A DNA stretch of 64,000 nt, from positions 1 through 64,000 of the forward strand of contig ONRC01000002.1 of assembly GCA_900320085.1 (NCBI GenBank), read 5' to 3'. The notes beneath the pieces are model-generated. The model worked only from the letters and a program-made list of their open reading frames with translations, did not search any database and was not told where the DNA came from. Position 1 is the stretch's first letter; the number at the start of each line of letters is the position of its first letter. This DNA comes from an uncultured Eubacteriales bacterium. Its GTDB lineage: Bacteria; Bacillota; Clostridia; Christensenellales; Aristaeellaceae. This document shows positions 49,364 to 59,042 of this stretch, piece by piece. A program made the translations under genes and the position numbers.

Positions 49364-51346
49364 ATGAAACGAGTGATCTGGATTGTGCTGGACAGCGTGG
49401 GCGCGGGGGCGTTGCCCGACGCGGCAGCTTTTGGCGACGAAGGGGCCAACACCATCGGCCACATCGCGGAGAAAATGAACCTGAATATCCCCAACATGCT
49501 TTCCATGGGCTTGAGCCAGCTGCCAGGCCTGAACCTGCCCCAGGCTTACGGCGCGGGGGCCTATGGCCGCTGCCTGGAAAAATCCGCGGGCAAGGACACC
49601 ACCACCGGCCATTGGGAAATGGCGGGCGTGACGGTGAAAACGCCCTTCCCCTTGTACCCGGATGGCTTCCCCAAGGAGGTCATGGACGCCTTTGAGGCCG
49701 CCATCGGCACAAAGACCCTGGGCAACAAGCCCGCCTCCGGCACCACCATTCTGGACGAGCTGGGCGAAGAACACATGAAAACGGGCTATCCCATCGTGTA
49801 CACCTCCGGGGACAGCGTGTTCCAGATTGCCTGCCATGAGGACATTTACCCCATCGAAAAACTGTACGAAATGTGCGAAATCGCCCGGCGGCAATTGCAG
49901 GGCGAGCACGGCGTGGGCCGCGTGATTGCCCGCCCCTTCATCGGAACGGGCAAGGGCCACTTCCAGCGCACCGGACGGCGGCGGGACTTTTCCTTAAAGC
50001 CCATCGCCCCCTCCGTGCTGGATGTGCTGAAGGAAGCGGGCTATGAAACCCTGGGCGTGGGCAAGATCGAGGATATTTTCGCCCACCAGGGGTTGACCGG
50101 AAGCAATCACGCCGCCGGGAACCCTGCCTGCATTGACGCCACCATCGAATATATGAAGCGGGACTTTGACGGCGTGCTGTTCACCAACCTGGTGGATACC
50201 GATTCCATCTACGGCCACCGCCGGGACGTGGAGGGCTACGGCAAGGCGCTGGAATACTTCGACGCCCGCCTGCCGGAAATCCAGGCGCTGATGGGGGACG
50301 ACGATCTGCTCATTCTCACCGCCGACCACGGCTGCGACCCCACCTACAAGGGCACCGACCACACAAGAGAATACGCGCCGCTGCTCGTCTGGAAGAAGGG
50401 CATGGTGGGCCAGCATCCCCTGGGCACCAGGGAAACCTTCGCCGACACCGCTGCCACCATCTGCGATTTCTTCGGCCTGCCCGAGCGCTTCGGGGCCAAA
50501 TCCTACCTCCATGAAATTGAGGCGGGGTGCGAGGAGGAAATGCGACGCATCCAGCGGGCCGCCGACGTGGTGGAAAACAGCTTAGGCCGCGCCGACATCA
50601 CCATCGTGCTGGGCAGCGGCCTGGGGGACTTTGGCAACGACCTGACCGATACAAAGGAGCTGTCCTACACCGACATTCCCGGCTTCCCCAAGGCCACCGT
50701 GCCGGGTCATGCGGGCAAGTTCATCATCGGCAATCTGGCAGACAAGCGGGTGCTGCTCATGAGCGGCCGCTTCCACAGCTATGAAGGCCATCCCATGCAG
50801 GACGTGGTGATGCCGATTCGGGTCATGGCCCGGCTGGGCGTCAAGAAGCTGATCCTCACCAACGCGGCGGGCGGCGTGAACGTGGACTTCCGCGCTGGCA
50901 CACTGATGCTGATTTCCGATTTCATCAATATGTCCGGCAAGAACCCGCTGACCGGCCCCAATATGGATGCCTTCGGCCCCCGCTTCCCCGACATGACGGA
51001 AGCCTACGACCGCTCCCTGCGGGAGCTGACCATGCATGCCGCCCGTGAACTGGACATTGACCTGCGCCGGGGCGTGTACTGCTGGATGAACGGGCCTACC
51101 TATGAAACCCCGGCGGAGGTACGCATGGCACGGGTGCTGGGCGCGGACGCGGTGGGTATGTCCACCGTGCCGGAAACCATTGCCGCCGTGCACGCCGGCA
51201 TCAAGGTGCTTGGCATCAGCTGCATCACCAACATGGCCGCAGGCGTGGAACGCGGGCCCATCAACCACCAGGAGGTCATGGAAATGGGCCGTCATATGCG
51301 CGGGGAGTTCGCCGCCCTGCTGACCCATGTGGTGGAGAAGATGTGA
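49364..51346 (+). CDS. Phosphopentomutase-purine nucleoside phosphorylase fusion
   Basis: 660 residues. Residues 1-388 are a complete DeoB phosphopentomutase: [39 protein letters not shown] with the Thr phosphorylation region, [34 protein letters not shown] metal sites. Residues about 393-660 are a complete trimeric-type [74 protein letters not shown] splits purine nucleosides into base and (deoxy)ribose-1-phosphate, which DeoB converts to the 5-phosphate; both steps are here in one chain. GGAGAGGAACC precedes the ATG. Confidence 0.93.
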   Translation: MKRVIWIVLDSVGAGALPDAAAFGDEGANTIGHIAEKMNLNIPNMLSMGLSQLPGLNLPQAYGAGAYGRCLEKSAGKDTTTGHWEMAGVTVKTPFPLYPDGFPKEVMDAFEAAIGTKTLGNKPASGTTILDELGEEHMKTGYPIVYTSGDSVFQIACHEDIYPIEKLYEMCEIARRQLQGEHGVGRVIARPFIGTGKGHFQRTGRRRDFSLKPIAPSVLDVLKEAGYETLGVGKIEDIFAHQGLTGSNHAAGNPACIDATIEYMKRDFDGVLFTNLVDTDSIYGHRRDVEGYGKALEYFDARLPEIQALMGDDDLLILTADHGCDPTYKGTDHTREYAPLLVWKKGMVGQHPLGTRETFADTAATICDFFGLPERFGAKSYLHEIEAGCEEEMRRIQRAADVVENSLGRADITIVLGSGLGDFGNDLTDTKELSYTDIPGFPKATVPGHAGKFIIGNLADKRVLLMSGRFHSYEGHPMQDVVMPIRVMARLGVKKLILTNAAGGVNVDFRAGTLMLISDFINMSGKNPLTGPNMDAFGPRFPDMTEAYDRSLRELTMHAARELDIDLRRGVYCWMNGPTYETPAEVRMARVLGADAVGMSTVPETIAAVHAGIKVLGISCITNMAAGVERGPINHQEVMEMGRHMRGEFAALLTHVVEKM

Positions 51347-51353
51347 GGAGGAG

Positions 51354-51625
51354 GCAGTGGGCAATAGGCAGTAGGCAACAGGGGGGACCCTCATTTTCCA
51401 TTCCCAGCGGAGTGGCATCCCCCTTTGTCATCCCGAGCGAAGGTGAGCGGGACGCGAACCGTAGTCGAGGGACCTGAGAGCAACACATTCAACCAAACAA
51501 CGTGATCCCCAGCTCCCAGGTCCCTCGACTGCGCCTCGCTGTTAGCTCGGCTTCGCTCGGGATGACAGACGAAGGGGCTTTCATACTTTTTATTCCCTCA
51601 TCTAACATCTATTGCCTAATGCTCA
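51354..51625. repeat. Family E4: outer words around repeat A3
   Basis: GGCAATAGGCAGTAGGC units (51354-51381) face CTATTGCCTAATGC (about 51609-51623), a partial complement. They enclose a family A copy. No gene is seen in 51347-51815. Confidence 0.5.
51427..51566. repeat. Family A repeat, copy 3
   Basis: GTCATCCCGAGCGAAG (51427-51442) and CTTCGCTCGGGATGAC (51551-51566) form perfect ends. The inner GTCGAGGGACCTG and CAGGTCCCTCGAC arms are also perfect. 140 bp. Confidence 0.85.
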
Positions 51626-51730
51626 ATCCGTCCCTTATTTAATTATAAAAAATTATCCCTCTATTCAGTTATTTCATTATAAAAATTGATCATTTTTCAT
51701 TTTTCATGGAATATCTTTCCATCTCAGGAC

Positions 51731-51759
51731 TTTACAAATTCAAGAAAATATTGTATGAT
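51731..51759 (+). promoter_or_regulatory. Promoter of the DeoR-family gene
   Basis: TTTACA (51731-51736), 17 bp, TATGAT (51754-51759). Confidence 0.65.
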
Positions 51760-51815
51760 AAAGTCGGTTGGAATCCCCGGAACACCTTTTATACCAAGTG
51801 CGGAGGTGCGACCCG

Positions 51816-52595
51816 ATGGAGAAGAATACCTATATCCCAGCCGAACGGCAAAAGAAAATGATGGAATACATTGAAGCCAACACCAGCGCGCAAATTCACG
51901 AGCTGGCGGAAAAGTTTCATGTATCCGAAGCGACCGTGCGACGCGACTTGGACGATCTGGACCAGCAAGGCGCGCTGCGGCGGACCCATGGCGGCGCCAT
52001 CAAGGTGGACCGCAGTACATCCTACGAATCGGTGTATTCCGAAAAAATCAATCTGATGCTGGAAGAAAAGCATCGCATTGCCGAACGCGCCGCCCAATTG
52101 GTGCATTCCGGCGACACGGTGCTGATCGACTCCGGTACCACCACGTTTTTCATAGCGCAGGCTTTGGCGCATCATGAAAACCTGACCATCATCACCAACG
52201 ACCTCTATATCGCATACCAGACGCCGATCCATTCCTCCAGTATGCTGATCGTGACGGGGGGCACCCGCCGTCAGGGCAGGCAGGAGCTGGTAGGCTCCAT
52301 TCCGGAGAGCTTTGTCCGCGATTCCCATGTGGATGTGGCCTTTATCGGGGTGGACGGTATCGACCTGACCGGCGGCGTCACCAACGCCAATTTTACCGAA
52401 GTCGGCTTAAAGCGCCTGATGCTTCGCTCCGCCGCCCGCAGCGTGATCGTTGCCGATCATACCAAGTTCGGCCGTGTCGCCCTGGCCCGCATCTGCGATT
52501 TGCGGGAAGCGTCCCTGCTCATCACTGACCGTGGCATCGAAAACGAAACCCTGACCCGCCTCAAGAAATTGGGGGTGCAGGTGGAAGTCGTTTAG
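51816..52595 (+). CDS. DeoR/GlpR-family transcriptional regulator
   Basis: 259 residues. The N-terminal HTH is AERQKKMMEYIEANTSAQIHELAEKFHVSEATVRRDLDDL followed by RTHGGA. The sugar-phosphate-binding DeoRC domain (about 80-250) has IDSGTTTFFIAQAL, TGG and FIGVDGIDLTGGVTN. It senses a phosphorylated sugar. Proximity to the DeoB-PNP fusion makes pentose phosphate or nucleoside catabolism a plausible target, but the repeats between them leave that open. CGGAGGT precedes ATG 51816. Confidence 0.9.
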   Translation: MEKNTYIPAERQKKMMEYIEANTSAQIHELAEKFHVSEATVRRDLDDLDQQGALRRTHGGAIKVDRSTSYESVYSEKINLMLEEKHRIAERAAQLVHSGDTVLIDSGTTTFFIAQALAHHENLTIITNDLYIAYQTPIHSSSMLIVTGGTRRQGRQELVGSIPESFVRDSHVDVAFIGVDGIDLTGGVTNANFTEVGLKRLMLRSAARSVIVADHTKFGRVALARICDLREASLLITDRGIENETLTRLKKLGVQVEVV

Positions 52596-52616
52596 TGCCG
52601 GCAATGGCCGAAAAAA

Positions 52617-52658
52617 AAACAGCAGCCCCTCCGGAACTGGAGAGGCTGCTGTTTTTAT
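52617..52658. terminator. Bidirectional terminator
   Basis: CAGCAGCCCCTCC pairs with GGAGAGGCTGCTG (one mismatch), flanked by an A8 run on the left and TTTTT on the right. It lies between the converging regulator and DUF1905 genes. Confidence 0.85.
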
Positions 52659-52924
52659 GGTTTTCTTTCGTTCAGGCGCACATGCACCGTGTCGCCGGGC
52701 TGTTTGCCGATGGCGGCGCGGATGTCCTTGCGGATGCCGAGGATGTGGCAGGGCGTGCCCATGCGCACCAGCTGCCCGTCATAGGGATACCCGTCAAACT
52801 CCGCGTGTACGGCGACACGGCCTTTCCCGTACCGCGCTTTCACGTCGAACGGGATTTCGATGTACGCGGCATCCATATCTGGGTTTTTGATAATCACCGC
52901 GTCAAACTCGATCGGCTCCGTCAT
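52655..52924 (-). CDS. DUF1905-domain protein
   Basis: 89 residues, essentially one DUF1905 beta-barrel domain: [62 protein letters not shown]. Biochemical role unknown. The ATG overlaps the stop of the DUF4317 gene as ATGA, so translation is coupled. Confidence 0.88.
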   Translation of the reverse strand: MTEPIEFDAVIIKNPDMDAAYIEIPFDVKARYGKGRVAVHAEFDGYPYDGQLVRMGTPCHILGIRKDIRAAIGKQPGDTVHVRLNERKP

Positions 52925-54057
52925 TGCGGCAGGCTCACGTTCACGCCGTTGACCTCCACGCCGTCGTCCGCGCGGATGAGGATGTAGGGATGGCCGTCGA
53001 TCACCCGGGTCTCCACCAGGTCGGTGCGGTCGGAATTGACCTTGATGACCACACTGGGGGTCTTGACCTCAAACTGCTTGGGGTTGGTCACGTTCACGGC
53101 GTTGAGCCGCGTCTGCTGGCCGAATTCCTGATCGTACTTATCGTTGAAGGCCTCCATGTGGGCCGTGGACACGCCGCACTCCGCCAGCACATCGGTCACG
53201 TCGTACTTGGTCAGCTCCACCGGCTCGCTGCTCTTTTCCTGCTTCTTTTCCTCCAGGCGCTCCATCACCTGTTCGTGCACCGCCTGCATGACCTCGTAGC
53301 TGCAATCCTCTTCCAAGGTTTCTTTTAAAATGTTCTGGAAGATTTCCTTCTGCTGGTCGGCGGGCATGGGCAGCTCGGACTGGAACACGGTGTTCACGAA
53401 GTCGTCGTGGCCCTCGGCAGTGTCGCGGGTGTAGTACAGCGCTTCGTAAACATTCGCTGCCCGCTCCTCAAACGCCGGGAACAGAAAGCCCATCTCCGGC
53501 GCGCCTACGATCCAGTCGGATTCCCGGCTGCGGAAGTCGTTCTTGCCCGCATCATAGCTGAGGGTCGGCTTGGTGAGCCGCACGGGGCACACGCTGCACA
53601 GGATGTAATGGAACACTTCGGTGCTCATGTCAGCCACCTTGCTGCCGTCCTCCTTGGAACGGTAGGGAATGTCGTAGCCGTCGTGCATCAGCAGGATCAG
53701 GTAATGGTCCTCCATGTGCAGGCCGCTGATGAGCTGCTGGAAAAAGTATTCCACCGTCTCGTCGTCCTTGAGGGCGGTGTCCTTGAGCGCGGTGAGCAGC
53801 TGGTATTCCGGGGCGCTTTCCATGGTTTCCGGATCAAAGTGGATGTCCAGCAGGTTCTGGCCCTGGTTGCCGGACAGGGTGCGCTTGAAAATGGCCAGGT
53901 ACTTTTCCGCTTCCTCCTGCGCCATACCCACCAGCGAGCGGGTAAAGGATGAAATCACCTCGCCCTGGTTGTTCACATAGCAGCCGCGGATGCAGGTAAT
54001 GTTGTTGTGCTCCAGGTTAAAACGCCGCTTGATCTCGGCAATGTCCTTCTTGTTCAT
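52921..54057 (-). CDS. DUF4317-domain protein
   Basis: 378 residues, cytoplasmic, no membrane segment. It starts [29 protein letters not shown], the conserved opening of the DUF4317 family known from Firmicutes. The function is unknown. ATG 54057 follows GGGGGAACT. It is translated together with the DUF1905 gene. Confidence 0.88.
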   Translation of the reverse strand: MNKKDIAEIKRRFNLEHNNITCIRGCYVNNQGEVISSFTRSLVGMAQEEAEKYLAIFKRTLSGNQGQNLLDIHFDPETMESAPEYQLLTALKDTALKDDETVEYFFQQLISGLHMEDHYLILLMHDGYDIPYRSKEDGSKVADMSTEVFHYILCSVCPVRLTKPTLSYDAGKNDFRSRESDWIVGAPEMGFLFPAFEERAANVYEALYYTRDTAEGHDDFVNTVFQSELPMPADQQKEIFQNILKETLEEDCSYEVMQAVHEQVMERLEEKKQEKSSEPVELTKYDVTDVLAECGVSTAHMEAFNDKYDQEFGQQTRLNAVNVTNPKQFEVKTPSVVIKVNSDRTDLVETRVIDGHPYILIRADDGVEVNGVNVSLPQ

Positions 54058-54167
54058 AGTTCCCCCTGTGTTTGTTGATGCGCCGCCGAAAACCGGCGGA
54101 AGCCCAGTATACCACAAAATGATGCAAAATGGAAGAAAGCGCTTTGAAAAAACCGGGCCGGAGCGAT

Positions 54168-57100
54168 TCAGTCATTCACCGGCGTGAAGCTGAACCCGTA
54201 GAAGTCAAAGCTGCTGCCGGGCAGGAACACGAAGGAAACGTCGCACATCCCTTGCGGCACATCGACTTCAAAAGTCTGTTCGCCGCGTTCAGACTGCCTG
54301 AAATCGCAGGTGGATACCTTCGCTTCGCCCTGCTCATTGGTGATACGAAGGGACACGGTGTTGGTATCCAGCGCCGTCGCGCCGTCCAGGGTCAGGGTCA
54401 CCTTTCCGGCTTTGTCAAACTGCATATGATGGAAGGACAGCGTCACGTTGTTGCCGATCCTGCGGACAGCGTCGCTGTCCTTTTTAAAACTGTCGCCGTA
54501 CAGCTCGTCGCAGTCCACCGCCCGGTTGTAGCGCAGGGCGCGGCTCTGGCGGGAGAAGGAGAAGCCCTGCATGTGCACCTTGCTTTCCAGGGAGAAGGCC
54601 AGGGTATGAACGCCGGTAAGCGCTTCGGGAAGATGCCAGGTTTCGGGCTGGTAGGTGTTCCAGATGCTGGGCTTCTGGTAGGGCAGTTCGCAAATGAACC
54701 GTCCGCCCTGGCCCGGCATACCGTCCCAGAGCTTTAAGCGGTACAAATCTCCGTTCAGGGCGAAGATCGGGATGGTGATTTCGTCGGAGCCCGCTGGGCC
54801 GAAATCAACGTTGGTGAAGCCCACGGCGCTTTCGCTTTCCCGGGCAAAGGCGATGCCCCGGTCGTTGCCCACGCCCACGTTCCCCTCCCGCAGGTCGCAA
54901 AGGGATGCGTAAATGAATTCATAGGGGTTCAGCCCCACCGGGCCAAAGCCCGCCGCGCTGACTTCGATCACCGACAGCACGCGGGCGTGGGGATAGCCGT
55001 TGTTCGCCGTTGCGCGGAGATACACGTTCCCGTCGCCCAGGGCCGTGACCGTCACGGTGCTGCCATCCTGGGCCACCTGCATGCAGGGCATGTCCACTCC
55101 CTGGGCGTTGGTGGCGCGGAAGCGGATGTCCTGCTTCAAGGCGTCTTCGGGATACACGGACACCCGGAAGGAAACGGAGGGATGCTCAGGCGTCAGCGCG
55201 GTTTCAGACAAAGGCTTCAGGTCAATGCGGCGGATGAAGGTTTCTTCCTCGGGAATCGTATCTTTGCACAGCGTGGGGAAGAAACGAGCTTCTTTCCGCT
55301 CTTTGTTTTCTTGCACGGTCAAAGTAATTTCGGAGCTTTCCAATCCCTTGCCGCTGACCTTTACGCGGATTTCCCCCGCCTCGTTCGCGCCGACCATCAG
55401 CAGCAGCTTGCCGGAGAACAGGCGGCGGGAGGTGACCTGGTAGCCGTCCACGTCAGCGCTGTCGCCGTTGTCCATGCCCAGCAGCACGCCAGCGCCGGTC
55501 ACTTCCGCGTGAACGCGGTTGACGGCGTTTTCCACCGGATTGCCGTTTTCATCCACTGCGCTGACGGCAATGAACGCGATGTCGCCGCAATGGGCTTTCA
55601 ATTCGGTTTCTTCCGCTGTCAGAACGATCTTCTTCGCTTCGCCGAAGGAGCGGCGCACCGCCTCGCAGATCATCTTGCCTTCCGCGTCATAGCCCACGGC
55701 CTTGAGTTCGCCGGGCTGATAGGGCACCTGCCAGAGAGGCAGACTCCCTTCCGCGTCCCGCTGATCGACGGTTTTCCGGCCCAGGGACTTCCCGTTTAAG
55801 AATAGCTCAACTGACTGGCAATTGGTCATCACCGGCACGTCGATGAGCTGCCCTTCGTTCCAGTCCCAGTAAATGCCGATGTGGATCATGGGCTTTTCCG
55901 TCCACATAGCCTGATAGAAGTAGAACGCGTCCTTGGGGAAGCAAGCGGTGTCGGTCTGGCCGAAGTAGCAGTTGCGGGTGTGGTAGGGCGTGGGCTCGCC
56001 GATGTAGTCGATGCCCGACCAGACGAACTGCCCCAGGGAATAGGGCGTGTTCAAATCCTCCGTCAGCATCACCCGCAGATCATGGGCTCCCCAGCTGGTG
56101 TTGGTGTTCAGCAGGGCGGAGCACTGCAAATCCTCCTCGGACAGGATGGTTTCCTTCAGCGGGAAATGGTAAATGCCCCGGCTGGCCAGCAGGGAACCGG
56201 TTTCGCTGCCGAAGATCACCCAGTCGGGATGCTTCTGATGGTGTTCGGCGTAGTACCTTTCGGCGTAGTTGTAGCCCGGCAGCTTGACAATATCGGCGCA
56301 CTTCTGCGCGCCTTCCCAGGGCATGTAGTTGCTGGCAAAGGTGACCGGCGCGTGGCGGGTATCGTGCTTTCGCACCTCGTCCATCAGCGTTTTCGTCCAG
56401 TACTGGCCCCGGTCGGAGGCCTGCATGTCGTAAATCTCATTGCCGATGCTCCACAGGATCACGCAGGGATGGCACCGGTCGCGCCGCACCCAGGCCGCCA
56501 CGTCCTGGGGATAGGTGTCGGGGAAGAAGCGGGCGTTGTCGTAGGTGGTTTTGGGCAGCTCCCACATGTCGTACAGTTCGTCCATCACCAGGAAGCCGAT
56601 TCGGTCGCACAGGTCCAGCAGCTTCCGGGCGGGCGGGTTGTGGCTGGTGCGGATGGCGTTCACGCCCATCTCCCGCATGACGCGCAACTGGCGTTCTGCC
56701 GCCTTTTCGTGGAACGCCGCGCCCAGCAAGCCCAGGTCGTGATGCAGGCACACGCCGAACAGCTTGACGCTCTGGCCGTTCAGGAAAAAGCCTTTGTCCG
56801 GGGTGAACGCCGTCTGACGGAAGCCAACGGCAATTTCTTCGGTCTGGCCGCCCAGGGTGAGCTTTAATGTATACAGATACGGATGTTCAATGCTCCAAGG
56901 ATGAACGTCCGTCAGCGTCCAGGTGATTTCCGTGCTGGTCATAACACCCTTGACGATTTCATTTCCTTGGGAATCCAGCAGCGAGCAGGCGGGCATTTCC
57001 TGTCCCGGCCCTTCGATTTCCGCGTCCACCGTCAGCGACCATTGGCCGTCTTTATATTCCGTATTTACCTGGAAGCCGTCGGTCGCCATATGCCGCGCGG

Positions 57101-57521
57101 GCAGGGTCAGCAGGTGCACATCCCGGAAAATGCCCGCGCCGGAATACCAGCGGGAATTGGGGCTTTGGTGGCGGATATGCACGGCGATTTCGTTTTTGCC
57201 GTCCCGCAGCTTTCCGGACAAATCCACAAAGAAGGGCGTGTACCCATAGTGATGGGTGCAAAGGATTTCGCCGTTCAGCAGCACGTCGGCATCCATGTAT
57301 ACGCCGTCAAAATCAAGCAGCGTGCAGTCCGCATCGGCTTCGGACTTGTCAAAGGTTTTCACATACCACCCGTCGCCGGATTCATACAAGTTCTCCGTTT
57401 GCGCGATCAGCCAATCGTGAGGCAGCTTCACGGACGACTTTTCCGACCGTTCCATATCTTCGTAGGTGCTTCCCAGGGGCAGCTTTGCAAATTGCCATCC
57501 TTCGTTCCATAGCGTTCGCAT
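54168..57521 (-). CDS. Large GH2 beta-galactosidase-type glycosidase
   Basis: 1117 residues. The sugar-binding jelly-roll domain is at about 1-145, an Ig-like domain at 145-240, and the TIM barrel at 240-530 with acid/base E362 in SIGNEIYD and nucleophile E440 in VIFGSETGS. Further Ig-like domains follow (DUF4982-type at 535-610, then invasin-like). Two CBM6/35-like beta-sandwiches follow at about 830-960 and 985-1110. No signal peptide, so it probably acts on imported galactosides despite its CBM-like modules. ATG 57521 has TAGGAGG upstream. Confidence 0.9.
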   Translation of the reverse strand: MRTLWNEGWQFAKLPLGSTYEDMERSEKSSVKLPHDWLIAQTENLYESGDGWYVKTFDKSEADADCTLLDFDGVYMDADVLLNGEILCTHHYGYTPFFVDLSGKLRDGKNEIAVHIRHQSPNSRWYSGAGIFRDVHLLTLPARHMATDGFQVNTEYKDGQWSLTVDAEIEGPGQEMPACSLLDSQGNEIVKGVMTSTEITWTLTDVHPWSIEHPYLYTLKLTLGGQTEEIAVGFRQTAFTPDKGFFLNGQSVKLFGVCLHHDLGLLGAAFHEKAAERQLRVMREMGVNAIRTSHNPPARKLLDLCDRIGFLVMDELYDMWELPKTTYDNARFFPDTYPQDVAAWVRRDRCHPCVILWSIGNEIYDMQASDRGQYWTKTLMDEVRKHDTRHAPVTFASNYMPWEGAQKCADIVKLPGYNYAERYYAEHHQKHPDWVIFGSETGSLLASRGIYHFPLKETILSEEDLQCSALLNTNTSWGAHDLRVMLTEDLNTPYSLGQFVWSGIDYIGEPTPYHTRNCYFGQTDTACFPKDAFYFYQAMWTEKPMIHIGIYWDWNEGQLIDVPVMTNCQSVELFLNGKSLGRKTVDQRDAEGSLPLWQVPYQPGELKAVGYDAEGKMICEAVRRSFGEAKKIVLTAEETELKAHCGDIAFIAVSAVDENGNPVENAVNRVHAEVTGAGVLLGMDNGDSADVDGYQVTSRRLFSGKLLLMVGANEAGEIRVKVSGKGLESSEITLTVQENKERKEARFFPTLCKDTIPEEETFIRRIDLKPLSETALTPEHPSVSFRVSVYPEDALKQDIRFRATNAQGVDMPCMQVAQDGSTVTVTALGDGNVYLRATANNGYPHARVLSVIEVSAAGFGPVGLNPYEFIYASLCDLREGNVGVGNDRGIAFARESESAVGFTNVDFGPAGSDEITIPIFALNGDLYRLKLWDGMPGQGGRFICELPYQKPSIWNTYQPETWHLPEALTGVHTLAFSLESKVHMQGFSFSRQSRALRYNRAVDCDELYGDSFKKDSDAVRRIGNNVTLSFHHMQFDKAGKVTLTLDGATALDTNTVSLRITNEQGEAKVSTCDFRQSERGEQTFEVDVPQGMCDVSFVFLPGSSFDFYGFSFTPVND

Positions 57522-57614
57522 GGTTCGTTTCGACCTCCTAATGATTCGGTAGTTGTACGGTTGTCATTCGTTTATGGGCGCTTTAACGCTATAACACAAG
57601 TTGGAAAAATGCAG

Positions 57615-57835
57615 CCAAAAGCCTTCCCCTCGCAGGGGAAGGTGTCAGGCGCAGAACCAAGATGGAAAGTGTGACCAAGTCAATTCGCGCCTGACGGATG
57701 AGGTGCTCCTTTCCCTTTCATGTTTGAATTTCAACAGGTGAGTTCACCGCATCCGAGCCGCGCGAAATTGCTTGACTTCTCTCTCATTCTTGGTTCCGCG
57801 CGGCCCACCTTCCCCTGCGAGGGGAAGGCTTTTGG
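57615..57835. repeat. Family C repeat, copy 2 (30-bp perfect terminal inverted repeats)
   Basis: 57615-57644 and 57806-57835 are exactly complementary; each end (CCAAAAGCCTTCCCC... and ...GGGGAAGGCTTTTGG) is also a hairpin by itself. The interior has GTCAGGCGC/GCGCCTGAC and ACCAAG/CTTGGT pairs. MITE-like in size. No gene is seen in 57522-57851. Confidence 0.88.
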
Positions 57836-57851
57836 AAAATGTTTTATAGCG

Positions 57852-58946
57852 TTAAAGTGTCCTTTTCTTTTCCCCAAAGAGCGCTTTGAGCGCCTCCTCC
57901 GGCCGCATTTCCCGGATACCCTCCGGGTCAGCGAGGGTTTGTTCATTCCAGGAGAAGCGCCCGCTTTCCTCCAGCTTCAGCGCAAAATACAGTGCCGGGC
58001 TTTTGAGTGCGGCGGGATAGCGCTCATACCACGCCGGAAAGTATTTGGCCATGTACCGGTCAGCCAAACGGTAGGCTTCGCACTGCTCGCTCTCCGCAAC
58101 TGCGCCGATCTGCACACCGCCGCCGGGCTGTCCCAGGCGGCTCATGGAAGGCGTGGAATGGAGAATCACCCCGCTGCCATCGGCGCACACGCCCAACGAA
58201 ATCCACACATGTCCGTCCATGCTCACGATGTCGCCGGGCTGCATGGCCTGGTTCAGCGGTTCATCTTTTGTGCACGTACCAAGACCCATTTCCGAAAAGC
58301 GCTTCGCCATCCCGTTCGCACCGCCGACATAGCCAGGCCTGCCGCTTTCCGTTTCCAGCGCGTTGTACACCGCCCAGCCCACATACCCCGAGCAGTCCAG
58401 CCCGGCATAATAATATTGGTTGAAATCGCCGAAGGGATAATAGCTGTTTTTCGGGTCGCGGTTTTCTTCCTGGCCGTTCCTATCCTTATAAGTGTAGTTT
58501 GCGTCCTGATTGCGGAAGAACCGCACCCAGTCCGGCGACACGCCCAGGGTCTTTGCCTGGGGCGCGGTGCCGTTATCCTGCCAGTTCCAGCCGCCGCCGA
58601 ACACATACAGCGTCGTGCCCACCGGCTCCAAGGCGGTTTGCAGAAAATTCTTCACCGTGCGAACGCCCCGCACACCGCAGACCGGTGGCTGATAGACTTC
58701 TTCCACATCCTCCGCCAATTCCTGAACCGCCGTCACCATACCATCCTGTACGGTGATCCAATAGGGATAACCGACCTTTAAGGCATTTTGCAAAGCATAA
58801 TCGTTTTCAACGCCGACCCGGAAGCATTCCTCCAGGCCGTTGATCAGGAAGCGATACCGGAAATCCACCGCGTTCTGCTTGGTCGTTTCCGCACCGCCCC
58901 AATCCATGACCCCCAGATAAACCGCCTTTTTTTCCCGTGTTTCCAT
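57852..58946 (-). CDS. NlpC/P60-like cysteine peptidase
   Basis: 364 residues. A C-terminal NlpC/P60-type core is seen: catalytic Cys185 in AGLDCSGYVGWAVYN, His246 in GDIVSMDGHVWISLG. The N-terminal 110 residues (KAVYLGVMDWGGAETTK...LQNALKVGYPYWITV) are unrecognised and may be a substrate-specificity domain. There is no signal peptide. D-Glu-meso-Dap or related muropeptide hydrolysis is likely by family. ATG 58946 is preceded by a modest TGAGGT. Confidence 0.82.
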   Translation of the reverse strand: METREKKAVYLGVMDWGGAETTKQNAVDFRYRFLINGLEECFRVGVENDYALQNALKVGYPYWITVQDGMVTAVQELAEDVEEVYQPPVCGVRGVRTVKNFLQTALEPVGTTLYVFGGGWNWQDNGTAPQAKTLGVSPDWVRFFRNQDANYTYKDRNGQEENRDPKNSYYPFGDFNQYYYAGLDCSGYVGWAVYNALETESGRPGYVGGANGMAKRFSEMGLGTCTKDEPLNQAMQPGDIVSMDGHVWISLGVCADGSGVILHSTPSMSRLGQPGGGVQIGAVAESEQCEAYRLADRYMAKYFPAWYERYPAALKSPALYFALKLEESGRFSWNEQTLADPEGIREMRPEEALKALFGEKKRTL

Positions 58947-59042
58947 CGTCAAAACCTCACAATCCGCTTTACTATTTCCCCGTTCGGTATTATAATCAAG
59001 TCGCCGTATCAACAGCTTTTCTTACCTGTTCGGAGGATACCC

